64,000 nt of DNA from Mesostigma viride (Eukaryota; Streptophyta; Mesostigmatophyceae; Mesostigmatales; Mesostigmataceae), in NCBI GenBank assembly GCA_009746045.1, contig RPFO01000106.1:1034869-1098868 (forward strand). Direction: 5' to 3'. Below are positions 1-10,800 of the stretch, in pieces. The number at the start of each line of letters is the position of its first letter. The first letter of the stretch is position 1. The notes beneath the pieces are model-generated. The model searched no databases and was not told the origin of the DNA. It saw only the letters and a list, made by a program, of their open reading frames with translations. Position numbers and translations under genes: made by a program.

Positions 1-235
1 AGACGTATTTTCATTGCCGAGCGCAGCCGTCCTAGGCTGCGTTGCGTCGATGGGCGTTTGCTCAGATGTCGTATATTGCGTAATAGCTTCGGAAAATTAT
101 ATCAGCATGTGCGTCGTAGAAAGACGCGTCGATTGCGATATTCACGGCTAAATTCGGTGCTCAAACGTGAAAAATACGAGCTCCGCCGTCAGCCATGGCT
201 ACGTCGTGGCTCGTGGCTCGTGTGCTATGTGCTGG
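1..235 (-). mobile_element. ORF1-only LINE-like element, copy A (5' end only)
   Basis: This stretch matches the 5' end of copy B (3079-3290) at high identity, in the same orientation. It holds the 5' UTR and the first codons of ORF1, and the rest lies left of the window. Shared landmarks are the block reading CGGAAAATTATATCA on the plus strand and the repeated CGTGGCTCGTGG at the element's 5' edge. The element family is described under copy B. Confidence 0.7.
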
Positions 236-318
236 GTGGATTGATATGGGTATACACGCAATCCTACCGTGTGCTATGTGATGGGTGGATTGATATGGGC
301 ATACACGCAATCCTACCG
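221..318. repeat. 49-bp direct repeat, two copies
   Basis: Two adjacent 49-bp units (221-269 and 270-318) differ at only a few positions. They abut the 5' edge of ORF1-only copy A, so they may be a duplicated piece of the insertion target. No coding role is seen. Confidence 0.8.
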
Positions 319-994
319 GTCTGATCTATCTACAAAACCATCTTACTCTAGATCTATGGTGCCCTCGACGGCCTATAGGGGTCTTGTCTAGCAAGTGCTT
401 CCCGCGTTTGCAAACACGCAGGCGCTTCCCCACTGGAGGAGGTTCGATCGTTGTCCTCTACTATGACCTGAGCCCACTTGGCCTCGTCCATCATCTTGTT
501 CCGAATCACAGAAAGGAATAGCCCCCCCATGTCCTCTACTAGCTGTTCTTTGAAAAGTGCGGACCTTGCGGCATCTAGCATTGCTGGGGCCGGCCCACGT
601 GAGGAAGTGCCGGCCAGGCTGAGCTGCATGGTCGCAGCGGCTGCGGGGGGGCCACGTGATGTGTCTACCTAGTTGGTGCGAGCTACTTAGTGCCCTACTA
701 GCTGCAGGCGCTGCTGCTGAATGGTGCTGGTAATATATTCTGGATTCGTTGTCCCGACATTGTCGCGTCGCTGCAGCAACAGGCGATGTTTTCTGGCATA
801 CGCGGACTTTTGGTTCCCGCCGCACATTTGAAAGTGCTGTCCTCCGGATTTTTACCTTTGCACCGTGTGCAGTTCTCGGACGTTTGGAATCATGGCATGG
901 CTAGCTAACGTAATGACTGACTAGATCTCAGTTTTCAGTGGTTTTCTATTTGCAGGTATTTCCTCGTAAATGGTGGGAGAGCGATCGCAGCAAT
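319..994. other. Unassigned sequence
   Basis: Two overlapping minus-strand frames of about 90 and 145 codons are open between 354 and 825, but neither resembles a family I recognise. Part may be decayed retrotransposon sequence, given the LINE debris on both sides. No gene is called. Confidence 0.4.
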
Positions 995-1286
995 GGTGCT
1001 CACCACTAGACACTCCCGGCCAGTTATAGGCTCAAAACACATGCCCTGATCAAGCAAGCTGTTTCCGGCCCCACCGTCTGGGTCACTCATCTAGTCGATC
1101 TACACGTAAGCCAGCCATAATTCCAACGCTCAAGGCTACACATTTCCATCACCATTCATATTCATCATTGATCAGGACTGAACGACTCGAACACTCAGAC
1201 TTGATAACGGCAGGCTGGAGCTACCATGGTCCGGATTCTCCCGATTTCTGGCCTGCGCTGGTTGTCTCCTTGATATATTGTCTCCT
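995..1286 (-). mobile_element. LINE 3' end (continuation of the RT fragment at 3299-4005)
   Basis: The same sequence recurs at 4119-4370 and partly at 27455-27560. In the minus orientation it encodes a short conserved stretch QRRPEIGRIRTMVA and then noncoding DNA. It seems to be the 3' end of the RT-encoding LINE whose upstream part lies at 3299-4005. The two parts are separated by ORF1-only copy B, which inserted between them. The evidence is repeat structure and the target-site duplication, not a database match. Confidence 0.55.
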
Positions 1287-1287
1287 T

Positions 1288-3296
1288 GAATTGAATTGAA
1301 TTGAATTGTAACATAACTCCGTTGGGAGTATATGTAGCACACATGAGCCCTTGAGAGGGGGGCATATGGCCTATCATACATCCTAAGCTACTTCCTGCAA
1401 CCTGGTGGGGATGTAAAGGACCCTTGCTCTAGGTGCACCAGGGCACTTGCATCCCATGATCTTCAAGCTATGCCCAGCGAAGGGGGAGCCTGTCATGGGG
1501 GGGAAGAGCAGCATAGCTATACAAAGAAGCTAGGGCATGGCGTCTCAGCAGAGAGTTACTCCCTGCATGGGCACAACATAACTAAATAAAGCTAGGCATC
1601 ATCTGGGGTGTGGCTCATCATAGGCACACATGTACATGATTAAGGAAAGCGCGTGGCTTAGCTAGGATAGTGCCTCTAGGAGGCGTACATGTACATGGCC
1701 ACGGTCTATCTATTCTGCACTACTACTGCTGTATTCCCCTAAGCTGGGGCGTCTGGAGTCGCTGGGGCCGCGGGGGGGGGGGGGTCGCCTGCCAGGGCTT
1801 GTGGCCGACGTAGATGGCCGCCCCCTTCCAGTACACCGGCTGGCCCGCCTTGGTCTGCCGGAGCTGGAGGTAGATCGGCCATAGCTCCCGTCGCCGTTGT
1901 TGCTGCGCCAGGGTCAGGTCGTCATCAAGGGTGAAGAGAGTCTTCTCGAGCCGCTTGCGGCGTCTGAGAAAAGAAATCTTGTCCGCCGGGGTCTTAAAGG
2001 TGAGAAGGAGCGGGGGCGGCCCTGCCTTACCCCGCGCGCGGGGAAGGCGGTGGGCGGCCAGCGCGATCTCACCGATAAGGCCCATGCGACCAAGGATTTC
2101 TCGCTCAAACGCACGCAAAAGCTTCTCGGAAGTCTCACCTTCCTCCATGGTGAAGTTCTTGACAATGACGTTGAGGCTGCGCTGGGCGAGCTCGGCCTCC
2201 TCGCGGAGGTCAAGCGTCTGCCGTTGGAGCTGGGCTGCGACGGCGGAGGTGGTGGAGGTGGTATGTTGCTTAAGCATGTCCGCCCAGGTGGTGATGGGAG
2301 GAGCATCGCCGGCCAGGCCAGCCGGGGCTGGCTTGGCGGCAATGTCCTTCACCGCCTGGGCGGTGAGGCCTGCCGTGTTCTGCAGAACCTCGATAGCGAT
2401 GGCGTTGTCCTTAAGACGCTGGTCGATGTCACGGAGCTGGGCGGTGATGGCGTCGGAGGTGGAGGTGGTGGCGGTGGAGGAGGCGAGGAGGGTGGAGGTG
2501 GCGGTGGAGATGGTGGAGGTGGCGGTGGAAAGGAGGGGAAGCTCGGCAGTCAGCGTGCCGCCGATGGCCGCCACATCTGCAGCAATGGGGTCCACGTGCT
2601 CCTCGAGGACCTCCTTAAGGAGTGAGCGGAGGGAGGATTCGGTTAAGGTGGTGGTGAGAGGCTTGGGGGGCCAAAGCTCCCCGATGGAGCGTCCAAGGAG
2701 GGAAAAGAGAGCGAATTGCTGGAGGAAGGGGCGGTGGAGGCTGGGAATGATGTCGAAAGAGGCGAGACGAACCCAGCGAGGGTCAAAGAGGCGACCTTGG
2801 TTGAAGAGCTGCTTGCATAGTGCAAGAAGCGAGGCGTGCGTTCCATAAAACACGCAGACCAGGATGCGTTCCGGGTTAAGCGTGTCAAGGAAGCCGGGCT
2901 GGCTGGCTTCGGCGACAAAGTCGAGCTCTGTCCAACTCGGCTCGGCAGAGCGACTGCGCTTGGGTTCAGGCGACGCTGCGGGCGAGGCGGGCTCAGCAGG
3001 CGGCTGGGCGACCACTAGAGCTTGGCTAGTGGCGCCGCTGCCTTCTGGGCCGGTTGGCGAAGCTGCAGCCGGGGCTGCAGACGTATTTTCATTGCTGAGC
3101 GCAGCCGCCAGGCTGCGTTGCGTCGAGAGGCGTTTGCTCATCGTATAGTGCGTTACAGCTTCGGAAAATTATATCAGCATGTGCGTCTAAGAAAGACGAA
3201 GCGATTGTGATATTCACAGCTGAATTCGGTGCTCAAACGTGAAAGTTATGAGCTCCGACAGCCATGACTACCTCGTGGCTCGTGGCTGCGGAGAGT
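1288..3296 (-). mobile_element. ORF1-only (half-LINE) retrotransposon, copy B, apparently complete
   Basis: In minus orientation the element has a 5' UTR of about 150 bp, one intact ORF (3141-1723), a 3' UTR of about 410 bp, a small hairpin (ACTCC-CAAC-GGAGT) and an AATTC pentanucleotide tail (about 1287-1309). There is no reverse transcriptase or endonuclease between ORF1 and the tail. The flanks carry a 19-bp target-site duplication with one mismatch (1260-1278 and 3304-3322), which shows a real insertion, here into an older LINE. Copies A, C, D and E share the architecture, so the absence of ORF2 is a family trait. The closest known analogue is mammalian HAL1, an L1 derivative with ORF1 only. 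Mobilisation in trans by a LINE RT is inferred. Confidence 0.75.
1723..3141 (-). CDS. L1-like ORF1 protein, intact, 472 aa
   Basis: The product resembles the nucleic-acid-binding ORF1 proteins of L1-type LINEs, which coat the element's RNA. The N-terminal third is Ala/Pro/Ser-rich. A Thr/Ser-rich region (about 205-235) leads into a helical segment (about 230-330) that may form a coiled coil. From about residue 325 to 450 comes an RRM-like and C-terminal module: RSLNVIVKNF, a basic HRLPRARGK stretch, FKTPADKISFLRRRKRL, and DDDLTLAQQQRRRELWPIYLQLR followed in the family by the VYWKGAAIYV strand. This order matches the L1 ORF1 C-terminal half. The ORF is uninterrupted over 1.4 kb, unlike the broken copies at 25017-26970 and 50640-52310, so this copy is young or still functional. 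Plus-strand frames here are shadows of its GC-rich sequence. Confidence 0.75.
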   Translation of the reverse strand: MSKRLSTQRSLAAALSNENTSAAPAAASPTGPEGSGATSQALVVAQPPAEPASPAASPEPKRSRSAEPSWTELDFVAEASQPGFLDTLNPERILVCVFYGTHASLLALCKQLFNQGRLFDPRWVRLASFDIIPSLHRPFLQQFALFSLLGRSIGELWPPKPLTTTLTESSLRSLLKEVLEEHVDPIAADVAAIGGTLTAELPLLSTATSTISTATSTLLASSTATTSTSDAITAQLRDIDQRLKDNAIAIEVLQNTAGLTAQAVKDIAAKPAPAGLAGDAPPITTWADMLKQHTTSTTSAVAAQLQRQTLDLREEAELAQRSLNVIVKNFTMEEGETSEKLLRAFEREILGRMGLIGEIALAAHRLPRARGKAGPPPLLLTFKTPADKISFLRRRKRLEKTLFTLDDDLTLAQQQRRRELWPIYLQLRQTKAGQPVYWKGAAIYVGHKPWQATPPPPRPQRLQTPQLRGIQQ

Positions 3297-3298
3297 GC

Positions 3299-4005
3299 AT
3301 GGAGGTTGTCTCCTTGATGTATGGCAAGCCGAGGTACAAGTCCTCACTGCGGACATGAGCAGCGTATCCTATGCGGAAAATTGGTACCGAAGCATGTTAG
3401 TGACCGCGTCGTCCAGCTTTCTGGCAAGGTCGGCCGATCATGAGGGTCCACGTCTCGGCCCCGTACGTAAGAACAGTCCTGAAGGACCAGGACCTTTAAC
3501 AGGTCCTGTTTCTCTATCTTGCCCAGGGCCGTGCTTGCGCCACAGGGCCCTGTATTGGCGTAAAGCGTGCCATGCGAGGGAGATACGGTGGTACGTCCAC
3601 ATGCATCGGCCTCGCAGCTGGGGAGTAAGCTACCCAGCAACTTGACGTGGTCCCGGTACAGGACTCTCTAGAGCCATCGATGTGAAAGAGGTCCGGCGGT
3701 GGCTGAGTGAGCCCAACCGCCAGGGCCTCGATCGATCGGTCTTCTTGCTGACCTCGAGCCCCACGGCCGCGCGGGCTTCGATATGGCGAGGCAGTCAAGC
3801 CACGTCTGCACGTGCTCAGTGTCTTCGAAGAGGGTGGTGTCGTCTGCATAGATGATTTCCGCTAGCCGAATCTCAGTGTCCGCCCAGAAATGGTTGGCGA
3901 CCTTCACCCCTGGTTCCCTACCCACAATAATTCGAGAAAACCGAAGCTTGCGCGCCTGGATCATTACGTATTCGACAACAATAATGAACAGGCTCCTTGT
4001 TATGG
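3299..4005 (-). pseudogene. LINE ORF2 reverse transcriptase fragment, broken
   Basis: Minus-strand frames contain conserved RT pieces in order. SLFIIVVEYVM near 3960-4000 corresponds to the region after the PLSPYLF box. The catalytic box is IIYADDTTLF at 3839-3850. Further down comes the thumb-side stretch ending in a YGAETWTL-like motif near 3450, typical of many non-LTR retrotransposon RTs. Several frameshifts and stops separate them, so no functional protein is possible. The 5' part is missing: the sequence is cut at 4007 by another element in plus orientation. The 3' continuation lies at 995-1286, beyond inserted copy B. Confidence 0.7.
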
Positions 4006-4006
4006 T

Positions 4007-4118
4007 CTGGGCATGATGCAGACAATATTTGTAACTTTCGTGTAATGGTTTTTTCAAACGACATTGGCATAGTACTCCGTGGCATGCCCATGCGCATGGC
4101 ACGCAAGTACTTACTTAT
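4007..4118 (+). mobile_element. 5'-truncated LINE 3' end with TTAC tail
   Basis: This repeats the end of the insertion at 51157-51456, including the motif GCATAGTACTCCGTGGCATG and a terminal TTAC run (two units here, about five there). It lies in opposite orientation to the LINE sequence on both sides, consistent with an independent insertion. Confidence 0.55.
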
Positions 4119-4370
4119 TGGTGCTCACCACGAGACACTCCCGGCCCGTTAGGCTTGAAACACACGCCCTGATCAGGCAAGCTGTTTTCGTCCCCACCGA
4201 CTAGGTCATCCAGTCGCTCTACAAGTAAGCTAGCCATAATGTCAATGCACAATGTTACACATCTCCATCTCCATTCATACTCATCATCCTGGCTCAACGC
4301 GGAAAAGATAACGGCAGGCTCGAGCTACCATGGTCCGGATTCTCCCGATTTCTGGCCTGCGCTGTACAAA
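4119..4370 (-). mobile_element. LINE 3' end, second copy
   Basis: It is about 80-85% similar to 995-1286 over its whole length, with the same orientation and the same QRRPEIGRIRTMVA coding stretch. It forms the 3' boundary of an older copy and lies between the profilin 3' region and the inverted TTAC-tailed fragment. Confidence 0.5.
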
Positions 4371-4854
4371 TACTGCATGTAATTGTCTCATGCACTGTAA
4401 CGTAGCTGGTCTACTGCCCAATGCATTCACATTTTCCTTGCTCATAACAAATGCTAGGCTTGCGTCATTTTCAAACAAATACAATACAATCTAAAGCTGG
4501 AAGAACAGATGCAGCATCTTAATGTGCAAATTTATTCTTACAGATGTCACAAACTCATACTATGCATTCAGCGGGCTACCTGACCCACACTTCCAAGCAT
4601 ATCTGACTGCATGGTCCTCTAAATTTTCAGATACGATTATTTGTTGGACATATGCAAATCCGAGAAAAAATGAAAGTTCCATGCATTCGCCCGTACAGAA
4701 CCTGACATGACATATGTTTTAAATACTGCTTCCCCTGAGGCAGTTGCAGCCAATATGGCACATTGATCAAAGCGATCAGGACCGCTCTGCTTTGTAATAA
4801 TATCATCCGTGCGGAATCTGCCATGATGGGCAGTGAAAGAAACAAGCGAGATTT
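4371..4854 (-). other. Profilin 3' UTR and downstream region
   Basis: No ORF of note. Reading from the profilin stop on the minus strand, a TGTAA motif lies about 310 nt downstream (near 4540) in the context CTGTAAGAATAAA. It could be the polyadenylation signal if the host is a volvocalean alga. The rest is moderately AT-rich and unique in the window. Confidence 0.4.
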
Positions 4855-5538
4855 TTACTCTCCACCCTCGACAGCGGTTTTGATGTAATCCGCTGCCCTC
4901 GAAACCTCAAGAAAGGCCGCCTGGGTCTGGATTTTGTCGTCGTGGACTCCAATGCACAGCGAAGTTGCCGTCTTCACGATTGCAGCACCTTCCGTCTGGA
5001 TGATATGGAGATCAGAAATGAATACATCACAGAGGAAACAGGATGCTTGGTCAAGCTATTGCCTGCAGTACACAACCAAACAACGGGAGGCTTCCACATA
5101 GCCGAGAAGTCTACAAAACAAGGTCGGACTCACATCAATGGATGGGCGCAAACTATGCTATAAAAGATCGTGCAAACATCCAAATGTCGCGCCAATACGA
5201 CTATCCTGGACACCGTGCACTTGGCCAAGACCACAAGATCGGCATGCACTGCACTCCGTTCGGAACTCATGTATAAAATTGGGCAAACGTACCCCCTTCC
5301 GCAACAAGATCGCGTCGTCATCTGTCTTGATGACCATGTACTCCTTTCCAGCAATCTTAAGCTTAGTGCTGGATTTGCTGGCCAACTGCGATATCATGGC
5401 CTGAACCTCGGCGTTGGTAATCTCGAAGTTATCGGTCTTTCCCCAAAGGCCCTCCCCCTGCGTCCCGGCAATCGCACCAGCGCAGCATCCGGTCCCGTCG
5501 CAAAGAAACAGGCCCTTGACGGTGTCGTCCCAACTCAT
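4855..5538 (-). CDS. Profilin, two exons, 128 aa
   Basis: Profilin binds monomeric actin and poly-proline ligands and promotes ADP/ATP exchange on actin in the cytoplasm. Exon 1 is 5538-5293 (82 codons). It starts MSWDDTVKGLFLCDGTGCC and continues with the conserved AGAIAGT turn, a DNFEIT segment and GKEYMVIKTDDDAILLRKG, the central beta-strand signature. A GTACGT donor opens a 297-bp phase-0 intron (5292-4996). Exon 2, after CAG, is 4995-4855 and encodes a strand containing GAAIVKTATSLCIGV, then QTQAAFLEVSRAADYIKTAVEGGE and a TAA stop. This is the C-terminal helix that closes the profilin fold. The joined length of 128 aa is standard. Exon 1 alone would run on into a spurious tail, so splicing is needed. 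It is transcribed divergently from CEP131, with 2.3 kb between them. Confidence 0.93.
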
Positions 5539-6077
5539 TTCTTTTTTAAAGTCTTAGAGTAAAGAAAGACGGAAGGGTTCGATATGCACGTTGCTGTGCT
5601 TGCTGGTTGCACTACACACCTCGCGGCAGAGGGTTGGGGTTAAAGCCAGCGTGGGGAGATGCGATCCGCACCGTGAGACGACGCGCCGTGGGTGGGGTGA
5701 CTGTCTGACAGACTGAGGTCATGCATGGCGTCCATCGCGCCCAGCCATAGCTCCCCGCCATCGCCACCTGAAGGCACCTCTCAGGTTCTTGACAGATCTG
5801 TAGCCGAGCCAGTGGGCAACTGTTAGTATGTACGGCTTGAAAATCTTGGGGGAGCCTGGACTAGCCTTGCCTGGTTGAGATATTTACTGTTGTCCGGTTC
5901 GGTACTGTAGGACGCGGCGCATTCTGGAAGCCGAACCGGTGTGTCGAGGACAAACCAGGCTCATCAGCGTGACATCAGGCAGTCCGTACGTCCGTACCCA
6001 GCCATTCTCTGTTTCCTGAGATTTTCTGGCTTGCTTGCAAACTGGGATGGCTACTGTAGTGCACCCAGGTGTCCTGG

Positions 6078-6265
6078 CCCTCGGCCGTTTCCAAATCTCT
6101 GCTGCCCATGTGCGGCGTGGGCAACAACAACAACAACAACAACAACACCCAGGTGTAGCTAGTCTAGTAAGATCTTACCTAGTTCCTATATATCCGGCCC
6201 TCGGCCACTATAGATTCTCTGCTGCCCATGTGCGGCGTGGGACACAACAACAACAACAACAACCT
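6078..6265. repeat. Duplicated block ending in CAA triplet runs
   Basis: Two copies about 120 bp apart share CCCTCGGCC, then TCTCTGCTGCCCATGTGCGG, each followed by a run of six to eight CAA triplets (near 6121-6147 and 6245-6263). Another imperfect CAA/CCAACA run lies at 6320-6345. This looks like a local segmental duplication with microsatellite growth. Confidence 0.75.
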
Positions 6266-6989
6266 AGTTCCTACTGTAAACGGTCGGTTGGCCCAGCATG
6301 GGAACCATCCGGCGTGGGAACCACCAACACCAACACCAACACCAACACACAACACCACCGCCACCTGGCCCAGTGTTTTTTTTAGTGGCGATACACCGCC
6401 AAATGTGGCGGTGTGGCACTTTTTTTGGCAAAATGTGGCGGTGCCACCCACTTGGACAGGGCACCCAAGAAGCCACAATTTGGCCGTGCTGTTCTACTTT
6501 GTAGTTTCGTTTCGCCACAGGGTGGCCGTGCCTGAAGTTCACTCTAGTACAGGCTACGCCACAATTGGCGGTGTCAGCCGGTCTTCCGGCCGGCGTTCCG
6601 CCACAAGCCTCCCTAGTACTAGAACTACTATGAGTATTACTATGACTGACTGACTTACTGACTGCATAGTGCATGTACGTAGAGCCCGGCCAAGTGCCAA
6701 GTGGCAAGTGGCCCGCTGCCAGAGACCAGAGTGCACTGTGCAGACTGCAGCTTGTGTGCATTTTCTGGCTTCAGCTGGCTGGCGGCCTGGCGGCTGGCGC
6801 CTCAGTTCCAGTCACTCGCCAGCCATACAGTACTGTACTGCATTGCATTGACTATGTGTTTCGACTTTCGGCACTTCAGTAATCGTTTTGTTAAGCAGTG
6901 GCTGTAGTGGTAATCGTTGTTGTTAATTTACCAAGTACGCCCGGCGCCGATGCCTGAGACGGAGACGCTCGCCCGCCTTGTGTACAGGC

Positions 6990-7063
6990 ATTCACGCCTT
7001 AAGTTGGGTTCGAGGTTTTTGGTCAACCCAACTTCAGGCGTGAACCCAACTTAAGGCGTGAAT
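6990..7063. repeat. Perfect 21-bp inverted repeat with an extra half-copy in the loop
   Basis: The arms at 6990-7010 and 7043-7063 are exact reverse complements (core ACGCCTTAAGTTGGGTT). The loop (7011-7042) contains a third, nearly identical arm (7025-7042) in the same sense as the right arm. A transcript could form either of two alternative stems. The function is unknown. Confidence 0.85.
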
Positions 7064-7801
7064 GATTCTAATAAATTCTACTAGTTTGAACTTAAGATAA
7101 TTAAACATACTGTTCTGAACTACTTTGAACTTGGAATGCCAGTACGGCGCCGCGCCGCGCTGACCCCGCTGCCGGTAGGGTCATTTGCTGCACCAAAAAG
7201 CCAGCCCGCCACACGTGGCCGTGCCAAGCCCAATTTTAATTGGCTTAAAGCCACACATTGGCCGAGTAAACTGAAGTTTTCATAGTTCGAAACGCCACAA
7301 GTGGCCTAGCGCCACTAGTAACGAAAACCTTAAAAAAAACACTGACCTGGCCTGGCAGATCGACTCTGTTCAAGCGCAGATTGGAGCTCAGATTGGTGCA
7401 CCGTTAGGTGCAAAAAAGGTTGCAAAAAAATGTTTTTTCACGAAGGGGTTTCACTTTTCACAGTGTTAGGTGCAGAGCCACACAGGAGAGCAAAATCGTA
7501 ACGTGTTGACATTGACCCCTTGCTGCAGCTGGGAAGCGTATTGAAAACCCTGCATCTCAGTTGCGCGTCGTTCATGCGATTGTTTCCACTCCAGAATTCA
7601 GACAATTCCATCTAGCCTGCGTATATTTCGCGGAATTCGCAATTTTGGACAATGCTGCTGACCTAAAAACACGTATGGGCAATTGTGTGCGCATAAGTTG
7701 AAATATTTTTCAGTAAACGGAAATTACGAATGGTCGGGGCAGAGAAGGCCCGGGTTACCAACATGACAATCGTGTCCTGTGACTGAACGGCTAGTGTATC
7801 A

Positions 7802-10800
7802 ATGCCAGTCGAAGGTCGTTCAAGGAGGAATTTTCTGGATACCGCCTTTGGAGACGCCAATGAGGCAGCCATCGATGAGGAAGATGTGCGTTCTTCTTTC
7901 CCTCCCTTCCTGTCTGCTCTCCTCCCCGTTGTCTCATCTTACTCACGCACTCACTCACTCACTCACTCACTCACTCACTCACTCACTCACTCACTCACTC
8001 ACTCACTCACTCACTCACTCACTCACTCACTCACTCACTCACTCACTCACTCACTCACTCACTCACTCACTCACTCACTCACTCACTCACTCACTCACTC
8101 ACTCACTCACTCACTCACTCACTCACTCACTCACTCACTCACTCACTCACTCACTCACTCACTCACTCACTCACTCACTCACTCACTCACTCACTCACTC
8201 ACTCACTCACTGCATTCCTTGCTCGCCCCCCCCCCCCCCCTCCTCTCTCTCTCTCTCTTTTCCTTTGCCACCCCTCCTCTCTCTAGAAATATTCCGTCCC
8301 GTAATGCGATTTTGGTCCAAAGGATGGATGTTTTCTGTGTAGCTGAGTCGTTGCTCCATATTTACAACCAGAAAGGCCAGAAATACCATTTTTTTATCGA
8401 GAAGGAAGAAGGGCAGATTCCACCTGGCTGCCTGCACCGCCCGAGACATGTCCCCAACTGGACGTGCTGAGGGATGGGTCAGGTGGCAAAGTCGCAGAGA
8501 GTTCTTGTGGTTGGGTCAGGGTTAGTCTCCCACGTATCCCTCCCACCCTTGATGTGTTTGTATCATCCCCCCCCCTTGGTGAGTCTGTAGCCTCTTCACC
8601 TTTGTTGTATTATGTGTCCTGTCCACTCTGATGCTTCTTCGCCCTCTGTACCCTCAGTGTGTTTGTGTCCTTCCATTCGTTTTTGTGTTGTCCTCCCCAC
8701 TCTTTGTGTCATTGTGTCCTCCCAACCCATTGGCGCATTTGTAACCTCTTTGTACTTGGGAGCTAACTTGTAAGACATCCCTTGATGCTTCAATAGATCA
8801 ACCATTGACACTGGATGCGTCAATGCCTTGATGCTTCAATAGATCAACCATTGACACTGGATGCGTCAATGCCTTGATGCTTCAATAGATCAACCATTGA
8901 CATTGGATGCGTCAATCCCTTGACGTGTGAATAGATCAACCGTTGACATTGGATGTGTTAATAGGCACGTGCCCGTAATCCGTGGCGGCTGGGACTATCT
9001 TCTCCCCGGCCAAGCGTCCCCCCTGTCCCCCTGCTGAGCATTCTTGAAAGAGTGCTCCCCTGTGTGCTAACAGCCGGCTACCTGGCCCCCTCACATTCCC
9101 TCCTCGTGTGTGTGTGCTGCTTGCGCATGCTTGTGCTGGGTGCCCATGCTTGTGCTGCTGGTTCCCGTGCCTGTGCTTGTGCTGGCGCCCATGGTTACTC
9201 GACGGGTGCCCATGGTTACCCCGCTGGTGCAGGTCACACGGGAGCAGGCCAAGGAGATGCTGCTGGCACGCCGGAAAGCCTTCCAGCAGGTATGCCCCCC
9301 TCCCCCCCACACACGTGCCGCACAAACCACAAGTGCTTGCGCTTCCTCGTGCGGATCGTTATGCCAGCGACCTTACCTTTGTACTGCAATGAAAATAGCA
9401 CATGTTTGATTGGAACACAATAGGTTAGGATTAGTCATCATAGGTCATCCGTGGTTTGAGCTTCCACTGACGCAAGCTCGCTTGCTGGTTATCTGGTGCG
9501 GATGGTCACGGTGCGGGTCAGCATGGGCAACGTCTGGGTAGACACTAGAGTGGTTAGACACTAGAGTGGTTAGACACTAGAGTGATTAGACACTAGAGTG
9601 GTTAGACACTAGAGTGGTTAGACACTAGAGTGGTTTGACACTAGAGTGGTTAGACACTAGAGTGGTTAGACACTAGAGTGGTTAGACACTAGAGTGGTTA
9701 GACACTAGAGTGGTTAGACACTAGAGTGGTTAGACACTAGAGTGGTTAGTGTTAGACACTAGAGTGGTGCACAGCGGCCCCAACCAGGGGTCACCCTGGC
9801 GTAGCCTGGCATTCAAATGGGCTGGCATGTCCCCGGATTTCTACATGTATGGCATGCTTCTGTTCTCGTTACTGGTTGGGCGTGGTACCGTGTTTGGCCT
9901 GTTTTGGCATGCAACCGCCTACTCATAACTGGTCTGGGACGTATTCTGCCGGGCCCCCGATCACCCCCCCCCCAACCGCAATCACCCATCCCCCCAACCC
10001 CAATCACCCACCCCCCCAACCCCAATCACCCATCCCCCCAACCCCAATCACCCACCCCCCCAACCCCAATCACCCACCCCCCCAACCCCAATCACCCATC
10101 CCCCCAACCCCAATCACCCATCCCCCCAACCCCAATCACCCATCCCCCCAACCCCAATCACCCATCCCCCCAACCCCCACTACAATCTCTAAAACACAGC
10201 AACAGCAGCAGAGCGCCACCTTGTCCGCGACCACCGGGCGGCAGACGGCACGCACCGCCAGCTCGTCATCTGACCCTCTCGACAGCACCCCTCAGCCCAA
10301 GGGGGACCGCACCAGCCGTGGCGTCTCATTCGCCACCGAGGGGCCCGGCGCGGGTGCCAGCAGTTCCCGCCCAACGGTCACACGGCCACCCACGGGAGAT
10401 ATCTCAGCACTGGACACCCAGAGGCGGTCGGGGTTGGGGGCTGCCACGGTGACATCAAGCAGCAGCCAATCAGGTGGCGGTGGAGTCGGTCCTGCGAGGG
10501 TTCGGGATCGGGACAGCAGCCGGATGGACCCAAGAGCCTCGCTGGACAGGGATAGGGACAGGGACAGGGACAGGGATAAGCTGGATGGGGAGAGAAATCG
10601 GAGCTACCGAGAGAGTGGGGCCACGGACGTGGCGTCCTTCGCATCCTCAAGAAGCACCCCCATGGGCATGGGCAGAAGTGGAAGTCAAGTAGGGCGCGCC
10701 GGCTCGGTGGGTAGGTCTTCCGTGTCACGAAACGACAAGGCTGGTCTTGCAGGGGGAGTCACCAAACGGGGCAGCGACGCCGGCCCAAGCAAAGTGCAAC

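Larger units (their letters stand above)
5539..7801. other. Intergenic region between divergent profilin and CEP131 genes
   Basis: No convincing gene. It must hold both promoters, but no motif stands out. It contains CAA-rich low-complexity segments (6120-6350), many short GCCAC/GTGGC half-palindromes between 6370 and 7320, and a strong hairpin at 6990-7063. Long frames here follow the CAA and CCA runs. Confidence 0.5.

Noticed and set aside
1897-2848. Plus-strand Gly/Val-rich ORFs of 242 and 305 codons
   Set aside because: Antisense shadows of the intact minus-strand ORF1 protein, which has recognisable domain structure.
7779-8470. Long plus-strand ORFs rich in Thr-His-Ser-Leu
   Set aside because: They are kept open by the ACTC microsatellite. 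The flanking codons fit only as CEP131 exon 1; the open stretch 8287-8470 cannot be joined in the phase required by exon 2.
9849-10199. Start of CEP131 exon 3 at Met 9849, including the Pro-Asn-His repeat
   Set aside because: The segment is a C-rich minisatellite, a good acceptor lies at 10199, and the phases of exons 2 and 3 agree only with splicing. It is kept as a minor possibility.
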